Position numbers and translations under genes: made by a program. Below, piece by piece: positions 1-9,300 of a stretch of 64,000 bases of DNA (within the stretch, counting starts at the first letter, position 1; each line of letters begins with the position of its first letter). The notes under the pieces are model-generated. The model did not search any database and was not told where the DNA came from. It was given only the letters and a program-made list of their open reading frames with translations. Origin of the DNA: Brachybacterium paraconglomeratum (GTDB lineage Bacteria > Actinomycetota > Actinomycetes > Actinomycetales > Dermabacteraceae). The DNA lies in the NCBI RefSeq assembly GCF_003994255.1, contig NZ_ML133853.1, positions 62,001 through 126,000 of the forward strand. The letters are read 5' to 3'.

Positions 1-266
1 AGACGGCCGCCCGGATCGACTTCGTCCACCGCGGCCAGGCCGCGGGCCTCACCCTCGCCCAGATCCGCCAGATCCTCGACATCCGCGACGACGGCGCTGC
101 TCCCTGCGAGCACGTGCGCGACCTCCTCGACGCACGCCTCGCCGAGATCGAGCAGCAGATCGCCCAGCTCGCCGCGCTGCGCGACACCATCACCGAGCTC
201 AGACGCGACGCCGCGCAGCCCGACCCCGACTCGTGCAGCGCGGACCAGGTCTGCCGGTACCTGTAA
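1..266 (+). CDS. MerR-family heavy-metal-responsive regulator, C-terminal part
   Basis: The reading frame enters at base 3 and runs 87 codons to TAA at 264-266; the start lies outside the window. Visible is the second half of the MerR winged-helix domain (RGQAAGLTLAQIRQIL), then a long dimerization helix (LLDARLAEIEQQIAQLAALR), then a tail. A PCEHV motif at the start of the helix and the tail CSADQVCRYL hold three cysteines in the arrangement used for metal or thiol sensing in the CueR/ZntR/MerR group. Such proteins twist the spacer between -35 and -10 of metal-efflux promoters. The target is unknown because upstream genes are not visible and the downstream gene is broken. Family call is firm; the metal is not determinable. 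Confidence 0.85.
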   Translation, partial: TAARIDFVHRGQAAGLTLAQIRQILDIRDDGAAPCEHVRDLLDARLAEIEQQIAQLAALRDTITELRRDAAQPDPDSCSADQVCRYL

Positions 267-303
267 ACGGCAGAGCCGGTCGCACCAACGCCACAAGCCC
301 GAC

Positions 304-1131
304 ATGCGCTACGAGAACCCGCTCTACCTCGCCGAGGAGGCCGCGGCCCTCGACCTCATCGCCGACGGACGCGTGGCGCTGGGCATCTCCCGCGGCGCGC
401 CCGAGGCGGCGGACCGCGGCTGGGAGTCCTTCGGCTACACCGGCTCGACCGACCCGCGCGGCGCGGACATCGCCGCGGCGAAGTTCGAGACCTTCCTGCA
501 GGCCATCCAGGGCCATCCGATGACCCGCGCGGCGGCGCAGCCCTACATGTCCGACGCCGCCCCGCACGCCCCGCTCGCGATCGAGCCGCAGTCCGAGGAG
601 CTCATCCGGCACATCTGGTGGGGCTCGGGCTCCCGCGCGACCGCCGAGCGCACCGGGCAGCAGGGCCTGAGCATGATGAGCTCGACCCTGCTCACCGAGG
701 CGAACGGCTCCTCCTTCGGCGATCTCCAGGCCGAGCAGATCGACGTCTTCCGCGAGGCGTTCCGCGAGGCCGGGCACAGGCACGTCCCGCGCGTCTCGGT
801 CTCCCGCAGCGTCTTCCCGGTCCTCAGCGACCGCGACCGGGTGCTGTTCGGCGCGGGCGGCAGCGGCGGCGGCGACCAGATCGGGATCATTGACGGCACC
901 CGCTCCACCTTCGGCCGCACCTACGTGGGGGAGCCCGATCAGCTGATCGAGCAGCTGAAGGCCGACGCCGCCGTGATGTCCGCCGACACCCTGCTGCTGA
1001 CGATCCCGAGCCAGGCCGGCGTCGACCTGAACCTCGAGATCCTCCAGAACTTCGCGACGCACGTCGCGCCGGCGCTCGGCTGGAAGCCCAACACCGAGGG
1101 GCCCGTCGTCGGCGACCCCGTCACCGCCTGA
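304..1131 (+). pseudogene. 5'-truncated LLM-class flavin-dependent oxidoreductase
   Basis: The frame encodes 275 residues resembling the central and C-terminal parts of luciferase-like monooxygenases (FMN-dependent TIM-barrel enzymes, usually about 330-350 residues). It opens directly in a conserved internal segment (MRYENPLYLAEEAAALDLI followed by GRVALGISRG), so roughly the first 70-80 residues, including the first barrel strand, are missing. Only 37 bases separate it from the merR stop, and there is neither a purine-rich ribosome site nor a -10 box before the ATG. I infer that a deletion fused the merR 3' flank to the middle of this gene. The rest is intact and ends at TGA 1129-1131. A shortened functional protein is possible but less likely. 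Confidence 0.7.
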
Positions 1132-1226
1132 CGCGACGGTCCGGCGCCCGAGCAGACTCGGCGGCCAGTCGTGCGGACGGACAGGCGGGCACGTGACCTG
1201 GCGCGGCGTGCGGTCCCGGCGCGGAT

Positions 1227-1280
1227 GGGCGCTCTACAGCACGACGTGGCGATATCGCCACGTCGTGCTGTAGAGCGCCC
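1227..1280. terminator. 54-bp perfect gap-free palindrome, probable terminator
   Basis: Two 27-nt arms meet at GAT|ATC with no loop; every position is self-complementary about the axis 1253/1254. It lies 96 nt after the luciferase-like remnant and 59 nt before xthA. It has no T-tract. It belongs to a set of four long palindromes found after gene ends in this window (also near 13.75, 19.2 and 21.0 kb), each of different sequence. Termination is inferred from position and stem strength. Confidence 0.6.
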
Positions 1281-1338
1281 GCGCAGCCTGGCCCGCGACG
1301 ACGAGACCGACGGAGACGGGACCGCGTAGCCTGCGGGG

Positions 1339-2346
1339 ATGCTCCGCATCGCCTCGGCCAACGTCAACGGGATCCGCGCCGCTCATCGTCGGGGCTTCGG
1401 CGACTGGCTCGCCACGCGCGGCTGCGACGTGATCGCGCTGCAGGAGGTGCGGGCGCAGGCGTCGAAGCTCCCCGAGGGGGCTTTCGGCGACTTCCACGTG
1501 GCGCTGGAGACCGGGACGCTGCCGGGTCGGAACGGGGTCGCGGTGCTGACCCGTCGGCCGCCCGTGGCGGTGCGCACCTGGTCCGGGATGGCGCTGCTCG
1601 GCGGCCCGCCCGGGGAGCCCGCCCAACTCACGACGCCGTCGGGCGAGGTGGTGGCGCTCGACGCCGCGCGGCGGGCCGTTTCCGGCGCTGCCGCCGACGG
1701 CCCTGCCCTCACCCCGATCCCCGCCGAGGACCGGGTGCCGCTCGCCCGCGGACTCTCGCGCTTCGTCGCCGAGGGTCGCTACCTCGAGGTGGACCTCGGG
1801 GACGCCCCGGTCACCATCGCCTGCCTCTACCTGCCCAAGGGCGGGCTGCCCGCGCACCTGCAGCGGCCCGAGCGGATGCGGGAGGCGCCCGACGGGGGCG
1901 CGAAGTACGCGCGGAAGATGCAGTTCATGGACGGCTTCGCCCGCTATCTGACCCGCACGCGCCGCGCCGCCGCGGCCGAGGGGCGAGAGTTCCTGCTGAT
2001 GGGCGACCTGAACATCGCCCACACCCGGCAGGACCTCGCCGCCTGGCGCCGCAACCAGCAGACCGACGGCTTCCTGCCCGAGGAGCGGGAGTGGCTCGGA
2101 CAGCAGCTCTCCCCGCGCACGCTCGTGGACGTGGTGCGCCGCCTGCACCCCGGCGAGGACGGCCCCTACTCGTGGTGGTCCTGGCTCGGGCAGTCCTTCG
2201 CGAACGACGCCGGCTGGCGGATCGACTACCACCTGGCCACGCCGCGCCTGGCCCGCGCCGCGGTGCGCGCGGCCGTGGACCGGGAGCACGAGGGCATGCG
2301 CCTGTCGGACCACTCCCCCGTCGTCGTCGACTACGACTGGGCCTGA
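1339..2346 (+). CDS. xthA: Exodeoxyribonuclease III (AP endonuclease, EEP fold)
   Basis: This 335-residue protein is the base-excision-repair enzyme that cuts DNA at abasic sites and trims 3' ends with Mg2+. Family landmarks are in order: N-terminal SANVNGIR, the metal-binding glutamate in ALQEVRA, central LMGDLNIAHT, and C-terminal LSDHSPVVVDYDW with the catalytic Asp-His pair. It is longer than typical XthA (260-280 residues) because of an insertion around residues 85-150 that includes DAARRAVSGAAADG; actinobacterial homologs often carry one. The ATG is supported by TAGCCT at 1327-1332, ending 6 nt before it, so the transcript is probably leaderless. It is monocistronic between a palindrome and phoD. 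Confidence 0.93.
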   Translation: MLRIASANVNGIRAAHRRGFGDWLATRGCDVIALQEVRAQASKLPEGAFGDFHVALETGTLPGRNGVAVLTRRPPVAVRTWSGMALLGGPPGEPAQLTTPSGEVVALDAARRAVSGAAADGPALTPIPAEDRVPLARGLSRFVAEGRYLEVDLGDAPVTIACLYLPKGGLPAHLQRPERMREAPDGGAKYARKMQFMDGFARYLTRTRRAAAAEGREFLLMGDLNIAHTRQDLAAWRRNQQTDGFLPEEREWLGQQLSPRTLVDVVRRLHPGEDGPYSWWSWLGQSFANDAGWRIDYHLATPRLARAAVRAAVDREHEGMRLSDHSPVVVDYDWA

Positions 2347-2437
2347 GGGCCTCCCCGAGGGGATCGGGTCCCGGGTGCGGCGCCGAGGCACCGCGCAGGA
2401 CCGCCCGAGGTCCCGGCCGGGGCGACCATGACGGGCC

Positions 2438-2477
2438 GGTGAACCCCCGCGCACGCTTCGGTGAGCACTGGATGGAC
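2438..2477 (+). promoter_or_regulatory. Candidate PHO box (PhoP site) upstream of phoD
   Basis: GGTGAAC (2438-2444), GGTGAGC (2460-2466) and GATGGAC (2471-2477) lie in phase with an 11-nt period; the 2449 unit is weak. Actinobacterial PhoP binds 11-nt direct repeats whose core is GTTCACC, the complement of GGTGAAC. The array ends about 90 nt before phoD, a phosphate-starvation gene in the family's known biology. Found by eye; no score was computed. Confidence 0.45.
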
Positions 2478-2566
2478 ATTCTTATCTCCACCTCCGCCGC
2501 TCTCGCGAATTCTTTCCATCCGGGCCAGCATGGGCGTCGCCCTCCCCCTCCCGGACAAGGACGACC

Positions 2567-4216
2567 ATGGATCTCTCCTCCGATCTCCGCCCCGCCGAGC
2601 CCGCCACGCCCACCCGCTTCGTCGCCCCCGACCGCGGCGCGAACCTCGCCCGTCGGCGCCGGATGACCCGGCGCCACTTCACCGCCGCGTCGCTGACCAC
2701 GCTGACCGCGGCCGGGGTGCTCGGCACGGCGCCGGCCCTCGCCGACGACGTCGCGTGGCGCCGCCAGGACCCCTTCACCCTCGGCGTCGCCTCGGGCGAT
2801 CCGACCTCGAGCTCCGTGGTGCTGTGGACCCGTCTGGCCGTGGACCCGCACGTGCTGGACGGCCGCGGCGGCATGCCCTCGGTGCCCGTCGAGGTGCGCT
2901 GGGAGCTCGCGCGCGACGAGCGCTTCCGCGACATCGTGCGCCGCGGCACCGAGACCGCCCTGCCCGAGGAGGGCCACAGCCTGCACGTCGAGCTCGAGGA
3001 CCTCCCCGCGGACTCCGAGTTCTTCTACCGCTTCCGCACCGGCCGTCACGTCTCCCGCACCGGCCGCACGCTGACCACCCCCGCTGCGGGCAGCAGCCGG
3101 AACCTGCGCATGGTGCACCTGTCCTGCTCCCACTGGGAGGGCGGCTGGTTCACCGCCTACCGTCGTGCGGCCGAGGACCGCCCCGATCTCGTCTTCGCGC
3201 TCGGCGACTACATCTACGAGGGCGGGCCGGGCTCCTCCACGATCCGCAAGCACCCCCACCGTCTGTGCACCACGCTGGAGGACTACCGCCTGCGCTACGC
3301 GACCTACAAGACCGATCCTGACCTGCAGGAGCTGCACGCGACCGCGCCATGGATCGTGACCTGGGACGATCACGAGATCCAGGACAACTGGGCCGGCGTG
3401 CACCCGAAGGACGGCGTGCCCACCGACGCCTGGATGGCGCGGCGGATCGCCGCCCAGCAGGCCTACTACGAGAACATGCCGCTGCGGCGCAGCAGCGCCC
3501 CCGTCGGCTCCTCCATCCAGCTGTTCCGCCGCCTGCACTGGGGCGACCTGGCGACCTTCCACGTGCTGGACACCCGCCAGTACCGCGACCTCCAGGCCTG
3601 CCACGACGGCGGGAAGACCTGGTGGTTCACGGACTGCGCCGAGCAGGAGGACCCCGAGCGCACGATCCTCGGCGCGGACCAGATGCAGTGGCTGCAGGAC
3701 GGGATGATCGAGGCGGGGACGACCTGGCAGCTGCTGGCCCAGAGCGTCTTCTTCGCCAAGCGTGACAACGCCCCCGGGCCCACGACGACGCTCGGCTCGG
3801 ACGGCTGGGACGGCTATCGCGCCGACCGCGACCAGATCGTGCGCACCTGGGACGAGCACGAGGTCGCGACCCCCGTCGTGCTCACCGGCGACGTGCACGT
3901 CCACTTCGCCAACGAGCTCAAGGCCGACTTCTGGGAGCCGGACTCCTCGACCCTCGGCGTCGAGCTGGTGACCACGGCGGTCACCTCGGGCGGCGACGGC
4001 AGCGACAAGGCCAGGGGCGAGGACGACGTGCTCGCCGAGAACCCGCACATCAAGTACATCAAGAGCCGGCGCGGCTACGTCCTGTCCGAGTACTCGACCG
4101 AGGAGCTGAAGGTCGAGTACAAGACCCTCGACGCGGTGACCGTTCCCGGCGCCGAGATCCAGGTGGACCGCACCTACGTGGTGCCTGCCGGGGTGCCGGC
4201 GCTGCACCAGGCGTGA
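2567..4216 (+). CDS. phoD: Alkaline phosphatase D, Tat-exported
   Basis: PhoD is a secreted Ca2+/Fe3+-dependent phosphodiesterase/phosphomonoesterase that releases phosphate from organic esters outside the cell. The 549-residue product has a long N-region, the twin-arginine signal MTRRHFTAASL (residues 33-43), a hydrophobic stretch and an ALADD-like cleavage site. The mature part begins FTLGVASGDPTSSSVVLWTRL, typical of PhoD, followed by a fibronectin-like region and the catalytic core with FALGDYIYEGG, WIVTWDDHEIQDNW and VVLTGDVHVHF, which supply metal ligands. AAGGA precedes ATG 2567; an internal ATG at 2663 next to the Tat motif is an alternative start. A PHO-like repeat lies upstream. It appears monocistronic. 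Confidence 0.93.
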   Translation: MDLSSDLRPAEPATPTRFVAPDRGANLARRRRMTRRHFTAASLTTLTAAGVLGTAPALADDVAWRRQDPFTLGVASGDPTSSSVVLWTRLAVDPHVLDGRGGMPSVPVEVRWELARDERFRDIVRRGTETALPEEGHSLHVELEDLPADSEFFYRFRTGRHVSRTGRTLTTPAAGSSRNLRMVHLSCSHWEGGWFTAYRRAAEDRPDLVFALGDYIYEGGPGSSTIRKHPHRLCTTLEDYRLRYATYKTDPDLQELHATAPWIVTWDDHEIQDNWAGVHPKDGVPTDAWMARRIAAQQAYYENMPLRRSSAPVGSSIQLFRRLHWGDLATFHVLDTRQYRDLQACHDGGKTWWFTDCAEQEDPERTILGADQMQWLQDGMIEAGTTWQLLAQSVFFAKRDNAPGPTTTLGSDGWDGYRADRDQIVRTWDEHEVATPVVLTGDVHVHFANELKADFWEPDSSTLGVELVTTAVTSGGDGSDKARGEDDVLAENPHIKYIKSRRGYVLSEYSTEELKVEYKTLDAVTVPGAEIQVDRTYVVPAGVPALHQA

Positions 4217-4362
4217 GAGGCGGCCCGAACCCCGTCGGCCGCTCGCCGAATGACCGCGGTGATCTGCACCGGCCCCCCTTCCGCGGAGGTTCCCGTCGAG
4301 TAAGCTGGGCGCCGTGAGCGCCGGTGGGGCGCTCGCCCCACAGACCAGCACGGAGGACCGTG

Positions 4363-5310
4363 ATGCCGCAGCATGCCGCCGCCCCGGCCGCGCCTGCTGC
4401 ACCTCTCTCCCCGTCCTCCGCCCTGACCGGCACCGAGGCCTCGCGCCGCCTGCTGCATCCGGAGTCCGAGGCCCCCGCGCTGACGCTGTGGGGCTCCTCC
4501 TCGATGAGCTCCGAGGGCGGCGACGAGGCGACCGCCGTGCCGGTGCGCATCCACGAGCACCTCGCGCTCGCGGCGGCCCCCGCTCCCGTGCACCCCTTCG
4601 GCGTGGGCGCGTCCTGGTCCCGGCACACCCTGCTCCAGCGAGGCCTGGACACCCCGACGCTGATCGGCCGGGGCGATCCCGAGCCGGGCACCTCCCGCCT
4701 CGAGGTCACGCTCGACTCCGACCTCGCCCCGTCCGGTCCGATCAGGGTGCCGGGCCGGGTCGACGACGTCGACGGGATCCTCGACGGCAGCTCGGGGACC
4801 TGGTACTTCACCCCGTCGGACCCCGCGGACGCGGTCACCGGCGGCGTGTTCGTCTCCTCGCTCGCCGAGATCGCGGAGGGGTCGCGGCAGGTGCTGTGGA
4901 TGGGGAAGAACAACATCCGCGACGTCGAGGGGGTGCTCGAGCACACCGCCCGGATGGCCGATGCCGCCGCGCCCGGGGACACCCTCGTGCTCGGCCACTG
5001 GTGCACCGAGGCCGACGAGGCCGGCTCTGCGACGGGAGAGGCGGTCGCGGAGGTCAACGCCGGGCTCGCGGAGGCTCACGGCGATCACTTCCTGGACGTG
5101 CAGCATCTGCTGACCGGGGAGGAGGGCCTGGCCAGCTCCCCGCTCGCGCCGCTGCAGCTGCTCGAGCAGGGCACCACCCACGACGCCCTGGCCCGGGCCG
5201 TGGTGCCGCCGCTGCTGATCGCCTCCGACGGCATCCACCTCAACGGCTGGGGGAACCTGGTGCTGAGCTGGGCGATCGTGCGACGGATGCAGGAGCTGCG
5301 GTGGCTCTGA
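4363..5310 (+). CDS. SGNH/GDSL-type hydrolase-like protein
   Basis: 315 residues with an Ala/Pro-rich start and no clear signal peptide. Block I is LWGSSSMSS, where GSS replaces GDS and supplies the nucleophile; the segment WMGKNNIRD fits the block III Gly/Asn region, and SDGIHLNGWGN near the C terminus gives the Asp-x-x-His pair. Family members hydrolyse esters of acyl groups, often on envelope glycans; the substrate here is unknown. ATG 4363 is chosen because GGAGGA ends five bases upstream; a -10-like TAAGCT at 4301-4306 would give a leader of about 50 nt. The end overlaps the next gene by 10 nt, so the two are translated together. Confidence 0.7.
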   Translation: MPQHAAAPAAPAAPLSPSSALTGTEASRRLLHPESEAPALTLWGSSSMSSEGGDEATAVPVRIHEHLALAAAPAPVHPFGVGASWSRHTLLQRGLDTPTLIGRGDPEPGTSRLEVTLDSDLAPSGPIRVPGRVDDVDGILDGSSGTWYFTPSDPADAVTGGVFVSSLAEIAEGSRQVLWMGKNNIRDVEGVLEHTARMADAAAPGDTLVLGHWCTEADEAGSATGEAVAEVNAGLAEAHGDHFLDVQHLLTGEEGLASSPLAPLQLLEQGTTHDALARAVVPPLLIASDGIHLNGWGNLVLSWAIVRRMQELRWL

Positions 5311-6245
5311 GACGACCTGCGGCGCCTCGCGTGCGCCCCGATCGGCCCGGCGCCCCGGCCACGGCCGCCACCCGCGCCGTGCTCGTGACCCCCACGGCAC
5401 CCGCACCGGCGCCGGTCGAGGCCCCGACGACCGTGGAGCCGCCTGCCCTCGCCGCCGCACCGGCCCTGCCGGAGGTGCGGCCCGGCCCCTTCCCGGCCGC
5501 ACCGCGGACCATCGCGCCGGCACCGGAGCAGCACCCCGTCAACCCCGCCCCCGCCCGGTCCGTGCCGCCGCGCCGCACCCTGCTGCTCGCGGGCGCCGCG
5601 GCCGCCGCGGTGGTCGGCGCGGTCTCTGCCGGCATCGTCCTCCCCCGAGTGCTCGGCCCCGCCAGCAACCCGTTCTCCGATGTGGCCGACGGCGATGCCG
5701 GGCTCGAGGCGATGCTCTGGGCGGACGACACCGGCGTGCTGCCCGCGGCCGGTGGCGCCTTCTCGCCGGAGGCGGTCGTGACCCGGGGCGAGGTCGCCGC
5801 GGCCCTGCACCGCTTCGCAGGCACCCCGGCGGTGCCGCTCGAGGACGTGCCGGTGCTCATCGTCGACCTCGGCGAGGACCCGGAGCAGGCTTCCGCGCTG
5901 CTGTGGCTGCACGGCCGCGGCGCGCTCTGGGGCGATGCCGAGCTGAAGGTCCATCCCGAGGATCCCGCGACCCGGGAGGGCGCCTCGGGGATGCTCGCCG
6001 CGCTGCTGCGTCCCGCCCTCGCGGGGATCGGCGCGGTCTGGCCCTCCGGCGGCGCCGACGGGTCCGGCGGGACCGAGGGGAAGGACCTCTCCGCAGGGCT
6101 GTCACAGGATGCGGCCTGGCTGACCAGCGCCGGGATGGCTCCCGACGGATCGACGCACTGGCAGGGCGAGCAGGCGGTGACCCGCGCCGAGCTCGCGGCC
6201 GTGCTGCACCGCGCCGACGGCGTCATCGCGAGCGCGCTCGGCTGA
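5301..6245 (+). CDS. Membrane-anchored protein with SLH-like domain
   Basis: Starts at GTG 5301, with AGGAG eight bases upstream inside the previous gene (10-nt overlap). The 314 residues divide into a Pro/Ala-rich cytoplasmic region (1-90), one membrane segment (LLLAGAAAAAVVGAVSAGIVL), and an external part beginning NPFSDVADGDAGLEAMLWA and continuing to VVTRGEVAAALHRFAG, which fits the S-layer-homology consensus (FSDV...wA...F.P...tRae.a..l.R). A second, weaker SLH-like copy ends in AVTRAELAAVLHRADG. SLH domains bind secondary cell-wall polymers. Coupling to an SGNH hydrolase suggests a pair that modifies or docks on wall polymer acyl groups; that role is inference. Confidence 0.68.
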   Translation: MALRRPAAPRVRPDRPGAPATAATRAVLVTPTAPAPAPVEAPTTVEPPALAAAPALPEVRPGPFPAAPRTIAPAPEQHPVNPAPARSVPPRRTLLLAGAAAAAVVGAVSAGIVLPRVLGPASNPFSDVADGDAGLEAMLWADDTGVLPAAGGAFSPEAVVTRGEVAAALHRFAGTPAVPLEDVPVLIVDLGEDPEQASALLWLHGRGALWGDAELKVHPEDPATREGASGMLAALLRPALAGIGAVWPSGGADGSGGTEGKDLSAGLSQDAAWLTSAGMAPDGSTHWQGEQAVTRAELAAVLHRADGVIASALG

Positions 6246-6309
6246 GCGGCCCGCCCGCGCCGCGAGTTCCCACCCGGCGACGTCGGCCCCGAGGCATAGG
6301 GTGGAAGCC

Positions 6310-9300
6310 ATGCCGACGACGCCTGCTCATGCCGCTTATCTCCGCCACCCCGACGTCCGGGGCGAGCTGATCACCTTCACCGCCGCGAACGACGTGTGGC
6401 TCGCCCCGCTCGAGGGAGGCCGTGCCTGGCGCCTCACCGACGAGGGCGCCCCCGTCTCCCACCCGCGCTTCTCCCCCGACGGCGCCCACATCGCCTTCAC
6501 CTCCCGCACCTCGGGCGGGCCGGAGGTGTGGGTCGCGGACGTCGCCGGCGAGTCCGCGCCGCGCCGCCTGACCTTCTGGGGCCGCCCCGCCACGAAGGTC
6601 GTCGGCTGGCTGCCCGACGGCCGCATCGTCGCGACCACCAGCTATGCCGCGCCGGTCGCACGTGATGCCCAGCTGTGGGCCGTCGACCTCGAGGGCACCA
6701 CCACGCTGCTGCCGCTGGGCCGCAGCGGCGAGGTCGCGATCCATCCCTCCGGCACCACGGTGGTCGCGACGCCGTGGCGCCGCGACCAGGCCTCCTGGAA
6801 GCACTACCAGGGCGGCACGGCCGTGAAGCTGTGGCTCTCGCGCGAGGACGTGCCGCTGGACGCGCCCGCCGAGACGCATGCGGCCCGCACCTGGGAGCCG
6901 CTGCTCGACGAGATCCTCGCCTCCAAGCTGCGGATCGCCTGGTACGGGGACCGGCTGCTGTTCGCCTCCGACACCCCCGGCCCCGGCGCGGCCCTCACCG
7001 ATCGCGCCTCGGCGAACCTGTGGTCCGTCGCCGCCGACGGCACGGACCTGCGCTCCCACACCTCCCTCACCTCGGAGGAGGGCTACCTGCGCGAGCCCGC
7101 GACCGACGGAAGCGCGATCGTGTTCAGCTCGCGCGGGCGCCTGTTCGCGATGGACTCCCTCGAGGCCGCGCCGCGGGAGATCGAGGTGCTCGCCTCCGGC
7201 GTCGGCGCCGCCCAGCTGCCGCGCCCCGCCTCGGCGAGCGAGAACCTGCTGGCCATGCGGCCGCTGCACGACGCGCGCGCGAGCGTCGTCGAGTGGCGCG
7301 GCTCCGCGCACGCCCTCACCCATCGCGGCGGACCGGCGCGGCTGCTCGCCGGGGCCTGCGGTCTGCGGCTGCGGGAGGTGCGGCCGCTCGGCCGCTCCCC
7401 CTTCGCCCTGTTCGTCTCCGATGCGGAGGCCCTCTCGGATCGTGAGCAGGGCGGCGTCGGCTCCGACGTGCTGGCGCTGGCGCGGCTGGACGGCGGCGGC
7501 GAGGAGATCCGCCTGGCCGTGGGCGAGGTGGGCCGGATCCTGCACGCCATCCCCTCGCCCGACGGCTCCCGCATCGCGATCGTCAGCCACGACAACGTGG
7601 TGCGCCTGGTGACCCTGCGCGGCCTCGAGGACCCCGCCAAGGAGGCGCACGGGAAGGGCGCCCACGCTACGACGGCCGCGGACGCCGGCTGGGAGGCCTA
7701 CGCCGACCGCTCGGTCGCGTCGCCGCGTCTGGACCATGTGCGCGAGATCGGCCGCAGCAGCGGCGGCGAGGTCAGCGACCTGGCCTGGTCGCCGGACGGC
7801 CGCTGGCTGGTGTGGGCCGAGCCGAACTCCTGGCAGCTCTCGCGCCTGATGATCTCGGACACCGAGGCCCAGGAGCCGACGGGTCGCGCGCTGACCTCCG
7901 GGAAGTTCCAGGACTCCGCCCCCGCGTTCAGCGCCGACGGCAAGCACCTGGCGCTGCTGAGCCTGCGCACCTTCGAGACGGTCTACGACGACATGGTCTT
8001 CGACCTCGGGTTCGTCAACGCCGAGCGGCCCTTCCTGCTGCCGCTCGAGCGCACCACCCCCGACCCCTTCGGCCCGCACCCCGACGGCTGGGGCCCCTCT
8101 GCGGAGAAGCCCGCGGCCGACGGCGCCTCCGGCTCCGCGGACGACGGCACCGGCCGCGGTCCGGCGGGCGGGGCGGGATCGGGGACCCCGTCGGGGGCGG
8201 CCTCCGGCCCGTCGGCGAGCGCCGCCACGGCCGAGGCCTCCTCCCGTCCCGCGACCTCGCACTCCGCCGCCGGGGCGGAGGACGCGCACCGTCCGCCGGC
8301 CACCCGCATCGACCTCGAGCAGGTCGAGTCGCGCCTGGTGCCCTTCCCCGTCGTCTCCGGCTACTACTCGCATCTCACCGCCGTGACCGGCGGCTTCGTC
8401 TGGCTGCGCCACCCCCAGCAGGGGGTGCTGGGCTCGGCCCGAGCCGGTGTCGAGGGCGAGGCCCCCTCGCCGACCCTCGAGCACTGGTCGCTCGCGGACC
8501 GCAAGCTCACCGTCCTCGCCGAGGACGTCACCGACCTGGCCGTCTCCGGCGACGGCGAGACCCTGGTGATCCGGCAGGGCGAGCACTGGGTGCAGGTCCC
8601 CGCGACCCGCAAGGCCGAGGACGAGGACCCCGCCCGGATAGTCATCGACACGGGGCGCCTGCGCCTGACCGTCGACCCGGTCAGGGAGCGGCGCGGCATG
8701 CTCTGGGACAACTACCGGATCATGGCCCAGCAGTACTGGCGCGCGGACATGGACGGCATGGACTGGCACGCGATGACCTCCTGGTACGACCCGGTCATCG
8801 AGCGCCTGGTCACCGAGGACGACTTCCAGGACATGATGTGGGAGGTCCAGGGCGAGCTCGGCACCTCGCACGCCTACGTGCAGGGCGGGGTGTACAAGGC
8901 CGATCCGCCGATGCTGCCGGCCCATCTCGGCGCGGACCTCGAACGTCGGGACGGGCGCTGGGTGATCACTCGGATCCTGCCGGGCGACTCCTCCGACCCG
9001 GACGCCCGCTCGCCGCTGCTCGCGCCGGGCGTCGATGCGCGCGTGGGCGATGCGGTGCTGCGCGTGGACGGCCGGGACGTCGGCCCCGAGGGGATCGAGG
9101 CGGCGCTCGTCGGCTCCGCCGGGAAGGCGACCGAGCTGGTCCTCGGGCGCGACGGCGCCGAGCACCGGGTGGCGGTCACGCCGCTGGGCGACGACTCGGA
9201 GCTGCGCTACCAGGCGTGGGTCGAGTCGCGCCGCGCCCTGGTCGCCGAGCTCTCCGGCGGCCGGCTCGGCTACCTGCACATCCCCGACATGGTCTCCTCC

